64,000 nt of DNA from Myxococcales bacterium (lineage in GTDB: Bacteria > Myxococcota_A > Polyangia > Polyangiales > JAFGIB01): assembly GCA_029880325.1 (NCBI GenBank), contig JAOUOP010000001.1, positions 186,001 through 250,000 on the forward strand, in the 5' to 3' direction. The notes under the pieces are model-generated. The model was given only the letters and a program-made list of their open reading frames with translations, was not told the DNA's origin and did not search any database. The position numbers and the translations under genes were made by a program. This document shows, one piece after another, positions 41,491 to 50,543 of the stretch. The stretch's first letter is position 1; each line of letters begins with the position of its first letter.

Positions 41491-44400
41491 GTGGCCAAGC
41501 CAGATGGACGGCTCTTGCGCGAGCTTCGCCGGCGCCGCGGGCTGACGATCACCGCACTGGCCGCACGCGCGGGGGTGGCGGAGAAGACCGTGCGCCTGCT
41601 CGAGCACGATGCGACACCGACGCCTCATCCCGACACCATCGCCGCGGTCGCCGGAGCCCTGAATGTCGAGCCCGAGGTGTTGTTTGCGACGCCGGTCGTG
41701 CCTGCACCTGGGCCGGTGTCGCGACCGATCTGGAATGTGGAGGCCCTCCCCGCCGGCACGGTGGAGCGGACGGGCGAGCTGACAGCCGCCCGCGCGGCGC
41801 TGCTGCGACAGAAGCCGCCGCCGGTCGTGCTGGTCGCCGCGGGCGGCTACGGCAAGAGCACGCTGGCGCAGGCGCTATGCCATGACCCCGAGGTCCGCGA
41901 CCGCTTCACCGACGGTTGCGCCTGGGTCACCCTCGGCCAGCGCGGCAATACGCTCGGAGCACTTACCAAGCTCTACGCCCTGCTCCGCGGTGAGCGCCCC
42001 ACGTTCGTCGACGTCGAAGACGCCGCCTGCGCGGTAGAAACGGCGCTGCGTGGGCGCTCTTTGCTGCTGGTGCTCGACGACGTCTGGAATCCGGCGCACC
42101 TACGCCCCTTCTCGAGAGGCGGGCCCGCGTGCATCGTCACGACCCGGGACCGCGACGTCGCCCCCGTAGGCGCGCTGACCATCGAGCTGTGCGCGATGGA
42201 TGAAACCGAAGCTGCGCGCGTGCTGCACGCGCAGGACCCGCCAAGCCGCGAGGATGCCGAACTGCTGCGGCAAGTCGCCCGACGCACCGGCGGGTTCCCA
42301 CTGCTGCTGGGACTGGCCGGCGCGAACTTGCAGCAACGGCTGGACGGACGCGGCGACACCCTGCGGCAGGGGCTGTTGCATCTGGATGCCGTGCTCGACC
42401 GCTACGGCGTGGAGGGCTTCGACCATCAGCGCCCGGCGGAGCGCTCGCAAGCCGTCTCGGCCACGCTCGAGGCAAGCCTCTCAGCGCTCTCGACGACAGA
42501 TCGGGAACGCTTCGCGGAGCTTTCGGTGTTCGCCGAGGATGCGCCCGTGCCCCTCGACGTCCTGTCGCGGCTGTGGCAGCTCACCTCTGCACTCACCGCG
42601 CTCGATTCCGAGCTGCTGTTGTCGCGCCTGCGCACGCTGTGCCTGCTGCGCGAGAAGGCCGGTGACCACGCGCAGCTGCATGATGTGATCCGACAGCAGC
42701 TGCGGACGCGGCTGGGACAACGACGAACCGAGGTCGCGCTGCAGGCAGCGCAGGTTCTGCAAGAGCGCTGGCGCGAGGGTGATGCCTTTGCGCTCGATCA
42801 GTTGCCATATCAGCTGGCGGAAGCAGGACAGTCCAACCTGGCCAGCGCGCTGCTCTTGGACTTCGAGTGGCTCAGCGCGAAGGCCGGCACGCGAGGCTGG
42901 GCGCCTTTGCTCTCCGACTTCGATCTCGCGCCGGCGGAGCCCGAGCTGCAGAGCCTGGCACAGGCCCTGATGCTCACGGCGCCCTACGCCGGAAGCGATC
43001 GCAAGGCCCTGGCCCAACAGCTGTGGGGGCGACTGTCCCCAAGCGACGGCGCGCGCATCGAAGCTCTGCTCCAGACGGCGCTCACCGCAGGCGCTGCGCC
43101 CGCAGCAGACGCGTTCGAAACCGGCGTCGGCGCGAGACCTCGCTGGTTACGGCCACGCACGCCGAGCCTGTCTCGACCTGGAGGGGCACTGCTTCGCGTG
43201 TTGCGGACACAGGACTCGGGGTCCCTCGCCATAGATGCGGACCGCGACGGGCACGTGGTGATGACCGGCGGTGGCGACGGTGTCGTCCGCCTGTGGGATG
43301 CGAGCCGCGGCGAGCAACTGGCTGCCTTCCGCGCCCACGACCATGACATCCGCTGTCTGTCGCTGTCAGCGGATGGCCGGCGCGTGGCCACGGCCGCGGC
43401 GGACGGGTCGCCGCCGCGCCTATGGGACGTCGCAAAGGGCAAGCTTCTGCGCGAGTTCGAGGCCGGCTGGTCCTGGCAACGCTGCCGCATCGATCGGGAT
43501 GGGGCGCGCCTGTTCACGGGAGCCGGCCAGGTCGCCATCTGGGTCACTTCGAGCCAACTGCCTCCGGACCTGCTGCCACGCCTCGGAGGGGCGATGGCCG
43601 CGCTCGTACTCTCACACGACGATCGTCGGATCGCGACCACCACATATGACTCTGAGTCGATCCAGCTGTGGGATGTGCACCGCGGCGAGCTGGCAGAGCT
43701 GCTGCTGGGTCACGAAGGGAGCGTCTCCGATGTGGCCTTCGACCGCGCGGACGGACGCCTGGCCTCGGTGTCGGTGGACGGGACACTGCGGCTGTGGCCT
43801 CTGCAGTCGGACGCGCCACCTGCGGTGCTGCGCCACCCTCGCGGGGTCGAGCTGGAAGCGGTGAGCTGGGCTGCAAACGACACCCTGGTGGCGAGCGGCG
43901 ATGCCGGCGGGCGGCTGTGGCTATGGCAGGTTGAAGATGGGCGGTTGCTGGGGTGCTTGCGAGCACACGACGGCCCGGTGTCACAGCTTTTGCCGGTCGG
44001 CGACGGCAACCGCCTGGCGTCGTTGGCGACCGGTGAGCACGCGCGCGTCTGGGACCTGCAGCGCTTCGGCGCACAGCCCTCGCCCCGGAGCGCCGTGCGC
44101 GCCATCGCCAGCGCGGGGCCGGGACGCATCGCGGTGGGACGCGCCGACGGGGCAGTCGAGCTGTGGGATGTGTCAGAGGCACAGCGCCTGCGCAGCTTCG
44201 ATGTCGAGGAGGGGGTGAACGCGCTCGAGTGGGTGGCCGACCAAAATCAGCTGGTCGCTGCGACCGAGACGGGCGCGTTGCTAGCATTCGACCTGGAGGC
44301 GGCTGCGGGCGCACCACCGCGTCGACTCGTGGGCCACGCCGGAGCTGCGCTGTGCCTGGCGAACGGCGGCGACGGCTCGCTACTCAGCGGCGGCGCCGAT

Positions 44401-44919
44401 CGAATCATTCGGCGGCATCGACTCGACGACGGCGCCCTGCTGTCGGAAACGGCGCCGCACGAGGGTGCGATCACCGCGCTCGCAGTGCTCTGGGGCGGTG
44501 TGGTCGCAGCCAACTCCGCCGGCGAGCTGGTCGCCCTGGATCGGCAGGGCAAGCGCAGGACGAGCCATCGAGTGCCCGGACGCTGGGTGCGCGCCATGGC
44601 GGCACGGGGCGAGGAAGTGCTTTTCGGGGGCGATGATTGTGTGCTTGGTTCGTGGCGGCCGTGGCGGGAGCCGGCGCCAGAAGCCCTGGCACACCTAAAC
44701 TATCCATTGAACGCTCTCGAGCCCATGTGGGATGATGCGTGGATCGGTGTGGACGGACGCGGCGATGTCATCGTGTGGTGCGCCGGCGAAGGGCTGAGCA
44801 CGGCTTTCACCGACGAGCGGGGACTGCATGCGGTCCGGGCGCTCACCGACGGCCGACTCGTGGTCGCTGGCGGCGAGACGGGCGAACTCCACTTCCTCGA
44901 GTGCTTGCCGGAGAGCTGA
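41491..44919 (+). CDS. HTH-NB-ARC-WD40 STAND protein (Apaf-1/NLR-like)
   Basis: About 1142 residues from the GTG at 41491, chosen for a strong GAGAGGAAG six bases upstream; a GTG at 41455 is the longer alternative. Residues ~5-60 are an XRE-type HTH (LRRRRGLTITALAARAGVAE). The NB-ARC ATPase follows: P-loop AAGGYGKSTLAQAL (first Gly is Ala), kinase-2 LLLVLDDVW, 'ACIVTTRDRD', GGFPLLLGLAGANL and an MHD-like QLHDVI. Residues ~580-1140 are WD40 repeats ('VVRLWDASRGEQLAAFRAHD', VELWDVSEAQRL), one or two propellers. Such proteins oligomerise on ligand binding; some bacterial relatives act in phage defence or as regulators. No obvious effector domain is attached beyond the DNA-binding one. Confidence 0.85.
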   Translation: MAKPDGRLLRELRRRRGLTITALAARAGVAEKTVRLLEHDATPTPHPDTIAAVAGALNVEPEVLFATPVVPAPGPVSRPIWNVEALPAGTVERTGELTAARAALLRQKPPPVVLVAAGGYGKSTLAQALCHDPEVRDRFTDGCAWVTLGQRGNTLGALTKLYALLRGERPTFVDVEDAACAVETALRGRSLLLVLDDVWNPAHLRPFSRGGPACIVTTRDRDVAPVGALTIELCAMDETEAARVLHAQDPPSREDAELLRQVARRTGGFPLLLGLAGANLQQRLDGRGDTLRQGLLHLDAVLDRYGVEGFDHQRPAERSQAVSATLEASLSALSTTDRERFAELSVFAEDAPVPLDVLSRLWQLTSALTALDSELLLSRLRTLCLLREKAGDHAQLHDVIRQQLRTRLGQRRTEVALQAAQVLQERWREGDAFALDQLPYQLAEAGQSNLASALLLDFEWLSAKAGTRGWAPLLSDFDLAPAEPELQSLAQALMLTAPYAGSDRKALAQQLWGRLSPSDGARIEALLQTALTAGAAPAADAFETGVGARPRWLRPRTPSLSRPGGALLRVLRTQDSGSLAIDADRDGHVVMTGGGDGVVRLWDASRGEQLAAFRAHDHDIRCLSLSADGRRVATAAADGSPPRLWDVAKGKLLREFEAGWSWQRCRIDRDGARLFTGAGQVAIWVTSSQLPPDLLPRLGGAMAALVLSHDDRRIATTTYDSESIQLWDVHRGELAELLLGHEGSVSDVAFDRADGRLASVSVDGTLRLWPLQSDAPPAVLRHPRGVELEAVSWAANDTLVASGDAGGRLWLWQVEDGRLLGCLRAHDGPVSQLLPVGDGNRLASLATGEHARVWDLQRFGAQPSPRSAVRAIASAGPGRIAVGRADGAVELWDVSEAQRLRSFDVEEGVNALEWVADQNQLVAATETGALLAFDLEAAAGAPPRRLVGHAGAALCLANGGDGSLLSGGADRIIRRHRLDDGALLSETAPHEGAITALAVLWGGVVAANSAGELVALDRQGKRRTSHRVPGRWVRAMAARGEEVLFGGDDCVLGSWRPWREPAPEALAHLNYPLNALEPMWDDAWIGVDGRGDVIVWCAGEGLSTAFTDERGLHAVRALTDGRLVVAGGETGELHFLECLPES

Positions 44920-45107
44920 GCACGGCGAAACCGTTGGGCGCGATCGGGCATGGTCGAGCCAGCAACTGGAGCACTCCCACAAAAGGGAGCTACCCTTGCG
45001 GCGTCGTTCGCCATGCAGCTGAGGCCACCTCGCGCCCCGAGTCGATCACCGCCCCTCGCCCAAGGACGACTCGCGACCCGAGCCCATGCGACCCGAGCCC
45101 ATGCCCG
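44920..45107. other. Intergenic region with a 15-bp tandem duplication
   Basis: 188 bases, no gene seen. Bases 45073-45087 and 45088-45102 are identical (GCGACCCGAGCCCAT) and abut the symporter start region. No terminator is evident after the NB-ARC gene, so read-through into the symporter gene cannot be excluded. Confidence 0.5.
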
Positions 45108-46436
45108 ATGATGAACGCGCTCGCGAATCTGCTTTGGGATCCCTTCCTGTGCTTGCTCTACCTGGTGGTGGGGCTGCTCTTCGTGGCGGCTACACGTGGC
45201 ATCGCGCTGCGTCAGGCGCTGGCGGTCTTCGGCCGGGTGTGGCGCTCGGAGGGGGGCGCACGGGCCGAGCCCACGCAGGGGCTGCCCCATCGCGAGGCCT
45301 TCCTGTCGGCGCTGGCTGCCAGCGTCGGGGTCGGCAACCTGGCGGGCGTGGCCACCGCCTTGCATCTCGGCGGCCCGGGGGCGCTCTTCTGGATGTGGAT
45401 CTCGGCCCTGCTGGGAATGTCCTTTCGTCTGACCTCGGCCTTTCTCGCCGGCAACCATCGCAATGAGTGCTCGCGCCGGGCCCGGGCGACGCCGATGGCC
45501 TATCTGGAGACCGTTCTACCCGACGCCGGCCCCAGGTTGCCCCGGGCGGTGGCCCTGCTGCTCATCGGGCTCGGCCTCATCAACGCCAACCTGATCCAGG
45601 CCAACTCCATCGCCCACGCCCTGACCCATGACCTCGGGTTGAGCGCGCTCAGCGTGGCGCTCCCGCTGACGGCGCTGCTGGCGCTCGTCACCCTGGGCGG
45701 GCTCAACACCCTCGTCGTCATCGCCGCTCGCTTGGTCCCTTCGATGCTGGTCCTCTACCTCATCGTCGGGCTCTACAGCCTGTTTTCAGATCCCGCCGGA
45801 ACCCTGCGCAGCTTGGAGTTGGTCTTTACCTATGCGTTTAGCCCCTACCCCTTCGCCAGCGGCGTCGGTGGCTTCGTGGTGATGCGCAGCCTGCAATACG
45901 GGGTCTCCCGCGGCATCTTCTCCCACGGCTCCGGCATCGGCATGGCCCCCTTCTTTCAGGCCTACAACGAGGATCATCCCGGTCGCGGAGCCTTCATGGC
46001 GGCCATGGTGCCCCTGGTCGACACCCTGCTGGTGTGCACGGTGACCGGCCTGGTGATCCTCAAGCACGGTTTCTGGCAGTTTTTGACCAGCGCGTACCTG
46101 ACGGTTTCCGCCTTCGAAGCCGGCGCCGGCCTACCCGGCAGAGTGGTGGTGGTTTGCTGCCTTGTCCTCTTCGCCTTCACCACCATGATCAGCTGGGCCC
46201 ACTTCGGCGAGCGCTGCGCCCAATACCTGGGCTTGCGGCGCCCGTTCGCGTTCCGCCTGCTCTTCTGCGGCGTCTGCTTCTGCGGGCCCTTCGTTCCGGT
46301 CGCCCTGGTGTGGTCGCTCGGCGACGTGCTGATCGGTCTGCTGCTGCTCTTGCACCTGCTGCCACTGAGCGTGGCACTGCTACGCCAGCGACCGCGTCTG
46401 CTCGCGGCGCTCGAGGAGCTGGCGGCCGAAGCCTGA
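45108..46436 (+). CDS. Alanine/sodium symporter family (AGCS) protein
   Basis: About 442 residues from ATG 45108 (or the adjacent ATG 45111). The family's signature region is intact: 'AASVGVGNLAGVATALHLGG', PGALFWMWISALLGMSFR. Roughly ten membrane helices follow, with 'GGFVVMRSLQYGVSRGIFSH', GSGIGMAPFF, and near the end 'FAFTTMISWAHFGERCAQYL' (family: tt..gW...g). It takes up alanine, glycine or a related small amino acid with Na+. It lies behind the NB-ARC gene by 188 bases, with no clear ribosome binding site. A link between the two is not implied. Confidence 0.85.
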   Translation: MMNALANLLWDPFLCLLYLVVGLLFVAATRGIALRQALAVFGRVWRSEGGARAEPTQGLPHREAFLSALAASVGVGNLAGVATALHLGGPGALFWMWISALLGMSFRLTSAFLAGNHRNECSRRARATPMAYLETVLPDAGPRLPRAVALLLIGLGLINANLIQANSIAHALTHDLGLSALSVALPLTALLALVTLGGLNTLVVIAARLVPSMLVLYLIVGLYSLFSDPAGTLRSLELVFTYAFSPYPFASGVGGFVVMRSLQYGVSRGIFSHGSGIGMAPFFQAYNEDHPGRGAFMAAMVPLVDTLLVCTVTGLVILKHGFWQFLTSAYLTVSAFEAGAGLPGRVVVVCCLVLFAFTTMISWAHFGERCAQYLGLRRPFAFRLLFCGVCFCGPFVPVALVWSLGDVLIGLLLLLHLLPLSVALLRQRPRLLAALEELAAEA

Positions 46437-46463
46437 TCGGGCGGAAGTCCACGGGCACTGCCC

Positions 46464-48413
46464 TCAAGGCATGCCGCTGGCCATCCACTTCAAGATCAGC
46501 TGCCTGCGGCTCTCAGACAGGTCGCGCGTGACCGGCATGTGAAAGGGGTCGGCGTAGGCGCGCTCGAGCACGTCGGCGATCTGCTCGGCGTTGACCTTCA
46601 CCTGCTCGTGGCTGGTGAGGCCGAAGCGCGCCATGATCGGGTAGAGGCGCCCGTATTGGCCGAGGATCTCGCCGATCGAGTTGGCCCAGGTCGGCTCGCC
46701 CTGCACGACCGTGTTCTGAAACACAAGCACCGAAACCAGATCGTCAGCGCCCTGCTGATAGCCCGAGACCGGCGGCTCAAACACATAGCGCAGAAAGTAG
46801 ATCTGCCCGTCGATGAACTCCCGCGGGTTGCCCGGGTCGGTCGCCTCGAGAGTGAAGCGCGCGATTCCCTTGTGCACCGGCACGCTCTGCTCGAAGCTCA
46901 GCGCAGTGGCAGGCGTGCCCATGGGCACCGCATCGAGCCCCGGTGTGCCGCCGGTGCCGATGGTGCTGTTGGTGTAGGTGTAGCTTTGCTCGGGCGTCAG
47001 CATCGTCAGCTTGACCCTGAGGCTGCCGTCGGGAGGCACCGCGCCGAACTTGCGCACGGGGATCTCGAGCGTGGCGCTGTTCCCGCTGAGGTGGGGGTCG
47101 CTCGGCGTGGTCCCGGGGTTCATGCGAAAGACGAATTGGTCTGCACGCATCCAAAGGCCCGCGTCGTTTTCCGCGAGCAGCGGCGTCGTGGACCCGCGCT
47201 CCGCGATGTACAACGCGGTATCCGCCGCCTTCTTCGCCGCGGCGGGCTGCAACTGGAGATCGACGATGCCTCCGGCCTCCAGAAACGCAGCGTAGTCGCC
47301 GTAGGGCAGCTGCGCCGTGCTCGCCTCGCTGCCGTCCGCGAAGTACACGCCGAGTTGACCGTAGTCCGTGATCGGTCCAGTGGCAGGGTTGTCGGTCTGA
47401 AGCGCGTTGCTCAGGTCGACGCTGAGCACATCGCCCGCAAGCTGGAATGGCGCGAAGTTGGTCTTGCCCGCCGCCGTAGGCGCCATCATGCGCTTGGCCG
47501 CAAAGAAGCGCGGTTCATCCGTAGCAGCGGGTCCGATCGTGCCGACCAGCTTGCCGTAGGTAAACGCGGTGCCCACCGGTGACTCAGAGCTTTCGATCTT
47601 GGTCGAACTACCGATCAACTCCCCCCACTGCGCGGCCGCGGCCTGACCCAACCAGCGCTGCAACAGAAAGTGCAGAAATTGCGTGGCGACGATCACACCT
47701 GGCGGCGTTGTCGCCGGAGCGCCCTGCTCGTACTTGCTGATCGTCTGTAGCTGCGTCCAGACGTCGTCGGGCAGCGGCGCGAGCGGACCGCCGCGAAGCT
47801 TCTGCAGGCTGGCCGAGGTCAGATCGTAGGAGCTGTCGCGGCCGTTGTAGGCGCGGACCTGGATGCGGACCGACAGAGCACTGCCGGCTCGGGCCGTCTC
47901 GGCCAGGCGCTCGAGCACGGGCGAGTTTCCAGCCTGGATCTGCGCATTGGTGAGCGTCGACTGATAGACGCCTGCGCCGGCCGCCGAGCCGTACTTGGCG
48001 CCGTCCGCCGCGGCCCAGATGTTGTTGAAGGCGATCGGCGCGAAGTTGCCGACCAGCTTGCCTCCACTTCCCCCAAGGCCCACCTGCAGCGTGAGCCCCC
48101 ACCACTCGCTCACGTTCTGCTGCATCGGGTCGAGGTCGGCGATCTTCGGCGGCGACGAGGTGAACGCCGCAAAGACCTCCTGCCCCACGAGCGTGCTGTC
48201 GTTGCTCCCAATGGCCAACTGCGCGCTGGAGACGGCACACTGGTTGAGGTTGAATACGCCGTTGCCGTAGGCGTTCCACCAGGAGTCCAGATCCCACGGC
48301 TGGACACCGGGCGCGATCGCCTCCTTGTAGTTGAGCGGAGCGTTATTGACCGTACTCGGCGCAGCTTGGAAGCCACCGGTGAAGTGAATGCGGGGAAAGT
48401 CGAGGTAGCTCAT
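46464..48413 (-). CDS. Conserved-type protein of unknown function ('YLDFPRIHFTGGF' family)
   Basis: 649 residues, no signal peptide, no known domain. The opening SYLDFPRIHFTGGFQAAPST resembles a family seen in actinobacteria and myxobacteria, but its function is unknown to me. The protein is beta-rich, with few Cys; a Gly-rich pocket-like run ('GLGGSGGKLVGNFAPIAFNN') precedes a helical middle. The end, MPVTRDLSESRRQLILKWMA, resembles the C-terminal 'lS...r..il.Wm..G' tail seen near haem proteins in electron-transfer clusters. It lies 12 bases from the upstream c-type-haem lipoprotein gene and is probably cotranscribed with it. Confidence 0.55.
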   Translation of the reverse strand: MSYLDFPRIHFTGGFQAAPSTVNNAPLNYKEAIAPGVQPWDLDSWWNAYGNGVFNLNQCAVSSAQLAIGSNDSTLVGQEVFAAFTSSPPKIADLDPMQQNVSEWWGLTLQVGLGGSGGKLVGNFAPIAFNNIWAAADGAKYGSAAGAGVYQSTLTNAQIQAGNSPVLERLAETARAGSALSVRIQVRAYNGRDSSYDLTSASLQKLRGGPLAPLPDDVWTQLQTISKYEQGAPATTPPGVIVATQFLHFLLQRWLGQAAAAQWGELIGSSTKIESSESPVGTAFTYGKLVGTIGPAATDEPRFFAAKRMMAPTAAGKTNFAPFQLAGDVLSVDLSNALQTDNPATGPITDYGQLGVYFADGSEASTAQLPYGDYAAFLEAGGIVDLQLQPAAAKKAADTALYIAERGSTTPLLAENDAGLWMRADQFVFRMNPGTTPSDPHLSGNSATLEIPVRKFGAVPPDGSLRVKLTMLTPEQSYTYTNSTIGTGGTPGLDAVPMGTPATALSFEQSVPVHKGIARFTLEATDPGNPREFIDGQIYFLRYVFEPPVSGYQQGADDLVSVLVFQNTVVQGEPTWANSIGEILGQYGRLYPIMARFGLTSHEQVKVNAEQIADVLERAYADPFHMPVTRDLSESRRQLILKWMASGMP

Positions 48414-48425
48414 GGCACGCTCCTT

Positions 48426-49922
48426 TCAGTTGGCGACGCAGCTTTGGGGCAGCTTGCCGTCCTTGCAGCCGCCGCTCTTGGGCGCGAGCTCTCGGAAGAT
48501 GTGGCTGAGGCCCGCGGGCGGAAGGTTGGCAATCCCCTCGCTCGACACCATGTCATGACAGGTGAAGCAATTCGACGGATTGATAACTCCTGCCTGCCCG
48601 TTCTGTACGAAGGTCTCCATGACGGTATTGGCCGCCGACAGTGATCCGGCCTGGGCCTGGGTGATGGGCGGAACGGCGCCTCCGCGCGCCCAGAGATTTC
48701 CGACCAGCTCGTAGTTGGCCCAGACCTTATCGTAGCCGCTGCTCTGGACGATCGCAGAGGACGCGCTCGCATTGATCGCCTGCATCGCCTGGGTGTTGGC
48801 CGTCATCGCCTCGCGCACCGCCGGCTGGCAGATGCGTTGATTGGGGTCGGCGTTGCAATCGTTGCCATTGGGGTAGCTCCCGAGGTTCGAGTCGCCCCAG
48901 GGATGCTCGCGGCACACCATGGCGGGGGTCCCCGGCGCAAAGGTATTGGTACACTGGGGCGCCTTGCAGGCGTCGTACTGGGCCGTGTCGAAGAAGGTGT
49001 AGCCGCCGGGCAGCGGTGCCGCCGCGTCGAGTGCCGTGCAATCGGGCGCGTTGTTCTTGTGCTCGAAGGTCGCCCAGATGAACTCCGGGTGATTGGCGGT
49101 CTTGCTGACAACGTGCAGGCCAACCAGGCCGAGCGTGACGGTCTTGCACGACTTGGGATTCGCATCCGGTTGAATCTGCCCCGTCACGGTGTAGAAGGTG
49201 CCGAGCTGCTTTTCCGCATCGCTGAGCACCTTCCACGCGGTCTTGAGCTCAACGGAACCATTGGGGAAGGCGAGCTGTGGGTACTGCTTGATGAGATCGA
49301 CCCCCGCCTTCTGATCGGCCAGCTGGGCCCCGCAGCCGTAGCGGTACAACTCACAGCTGGTGACCCAGTCGTAGGCGATCCGGTTGAGCGCGACTCCGTA
49401 GTAGACGGCGTTGTCACTGCGATCGATCAGCGGCTGCAGGACGCCGGCCTGTTTGGTTATCGACGAATATACGGGCAATGGCTTATCGGCCGTGCGGCCG
49501 GCCTTGTCGGGCTTGCACGGCACCTTGGGCGGCGTGCCCCAGGGTGTAGGTTTGGCCGAGGCGGTCTTGACGAATAGACCATAGGTCGGCATCCACGACT
49601 CGAAGCGCGCGCCGCCGTCGAGCGACTGGGCCAGATACGCGAAGGACTGCCACATGAATTGGTGGAACGAGCAGTCGCTGTCACCGACCTCGGTCGGCAA
49701 CGCCGTGGCCGTGAGCCAGGCGGGGTCAAACGCGCAGGCGGGGGGCGCAGACGGCTGCGCTGGAGCCGCCTGTTCGGGACTCGCTGTAACGACTTCCTCG
49801 GCCTGCTCGTCGCCGGGCGGCTCGCTATGCACCGCAGGCGTGGGCCCGCTTTGGCATGCGACCCAGGTCGCGGCGATGGATGCCACGGCGATGGCAAAGC
49901 GTTTCTGGGTCAAACCTCTCAT
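48426..49922 (-). CDS. Lipoprotein with a C-terminal c-type haem motif
   Basis: 498 residues. The signal peptide ends ASIAATWVACQS (lipobox). After a Pro/Ala linker the body has many conserved-looking aromatic blocks: FHQFMWQSFAYLAQ, 'GLVGLHVVSKTANHPEFIWA', TFEHKNNAPDC. Near the C-terminus NPSNCFTCHDM is a CxxCH haem-attachment site, with Met residues nearby as candidate axial ligands. The WxxFEH block recurs in a family of exported proteins of unknown role that I cannot name. It is first in a two-gene unit with the 649-residue protein. Location on the outer or inner membrane surface is inferred. Confidence 0.65.
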   Translation of the reverse strand: MRGLTQKRFAIAVASIAATWVACQSGPTPAVHSEPPGDEQAEEVVTASPEQAAPAQPSAPPACAFDPAWLTATALPTEVGDSDCSFHQFMWQSFAYLAQSLDGGARFESWMPTYGLFVKTASAKPTPWGTPPKVPCKPDKAGRTADKPLPVYSSITKQAGVLQPLIDRSDNAVYYGVALNRIAYDWVTSCELYRYGCGAQLADQKAGVDLIKQYPQLAFPNGSVELKTAWKVLSDAEKQLGTFYTVTGQIQPDANPKSCKTVTLGLVGLHVVSKTANHPEFIWATFEHKNNAPDCTALDAAAPLPGGYTFFDTAQYDACKAPQCTNTFAPGTPAMVCREHPWGDSNLGSYPNGNDCNADPNQRICQPAVREAMTANTQAMQAINASASSAIVQSSGYDKVWANYELVGNLWARGGAVPPITQAQAGSLSAANTVMETFVQNGQAGVINPSNCFTCHDMVSSEGIANLPPAGLSHIFRELAPKSGGCKDGKLPQSCVAN

Positions 49923-50324
49923 CGCGTCTCCTTGCTCGTGGCTGCGGTCCTGGGCCCGGTGCGATGGGACGACGGAGCCGTCACGCAGACGGCCCGTCCT
50001 TTACGACCTTCACCCTGGCGCGGCACAGTGGTCACCCGCGCGGGCCGCTCGGGTCAAGCAAAATCCGCGAACCCGAGTCGAACGTCAAAATTCAGCCATA
50101 GCCTAACTGGGTCAGATGCGCCCAAAGACACGAATCGCCTGTCCGACCGGGGGCCCACCATACTCCCCCCGCCTTCGGGAAGCGCGGCGAACGTGGCCTG
50201 AGTTCGCTACCTGATGCGGCGCCCCTCCCTCCTTTGGCCAACAACTTATGACCAACAACTTGTGGTCAACAGCACCAAGCTGGACAGCCACCGCAGACCA
50301 TCCGAAGAGACGCTCGTGTAGCCA
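49923..50324. other. Intergenic region without a supported gene
   Basis: About 400 bases separating the haem-lipoprotein start from the thioredoxin remnant. A short direct repeat CCAACAACTT/CCAACAACTT (near 50238 and 50254) is the only structure noted. A promoter for the minus-strand lipoprotein gene should lie in the first ~100 bases but was not identified. Confidence 0.4.
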
Positions 50325-50540
50325 TCAAAGCGGTGGGCGAACGCGATCCAGAAAGCCCATCATCTCGGCGTGGTCGTAGCTCTTCCCCTTCTCGAGCGCG
50401 CCGCTGGACTGGGCCTGCAGAAGCTTGCCCTTGGCGTCCAAAACGTAGAGGTAGGGCAGACCGTCGAACCTGGGGTAGCCCGCGAGAAACTTCCGGTTGG
50501 CGTCGTCGGCACCCACGCTCACACGCACCACGACGAACTG
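50325..50540 (-). pseudogene. Thioredoxin-fold protein, C-terminal remnant
   Basis: About 70 codons read VRVSVGADDANRKFLAGYPR, then 'FDGLPYLYVLDAKGKLLQAQ' and a helix ending FLDRVRPPL. This is the second half of a thioredoxin-like domain, with the cis-Pro as LPYLYVLD. The N-terminal half with the CxxC is missing. The frame runs straight back into the stop codon of the upstream TPR gene (50546-50544), so the fragment has no start of its own apart from a GTG at 50531. It looks like a gene remnant joined to the end of its neighbour by deletion. Confidence 0.6.
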
Positions 50541-50543
50541 CCC

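Noticed and set aside
41401..44919. NB-ARC gene plus divergent APH-type kinase as a toxin-antitoxin or defence module
   Set aside because: The kinase is not HipA- or Fic-like, the two are divergent, and no other defence gene lies nearby, so a module is not claimed.
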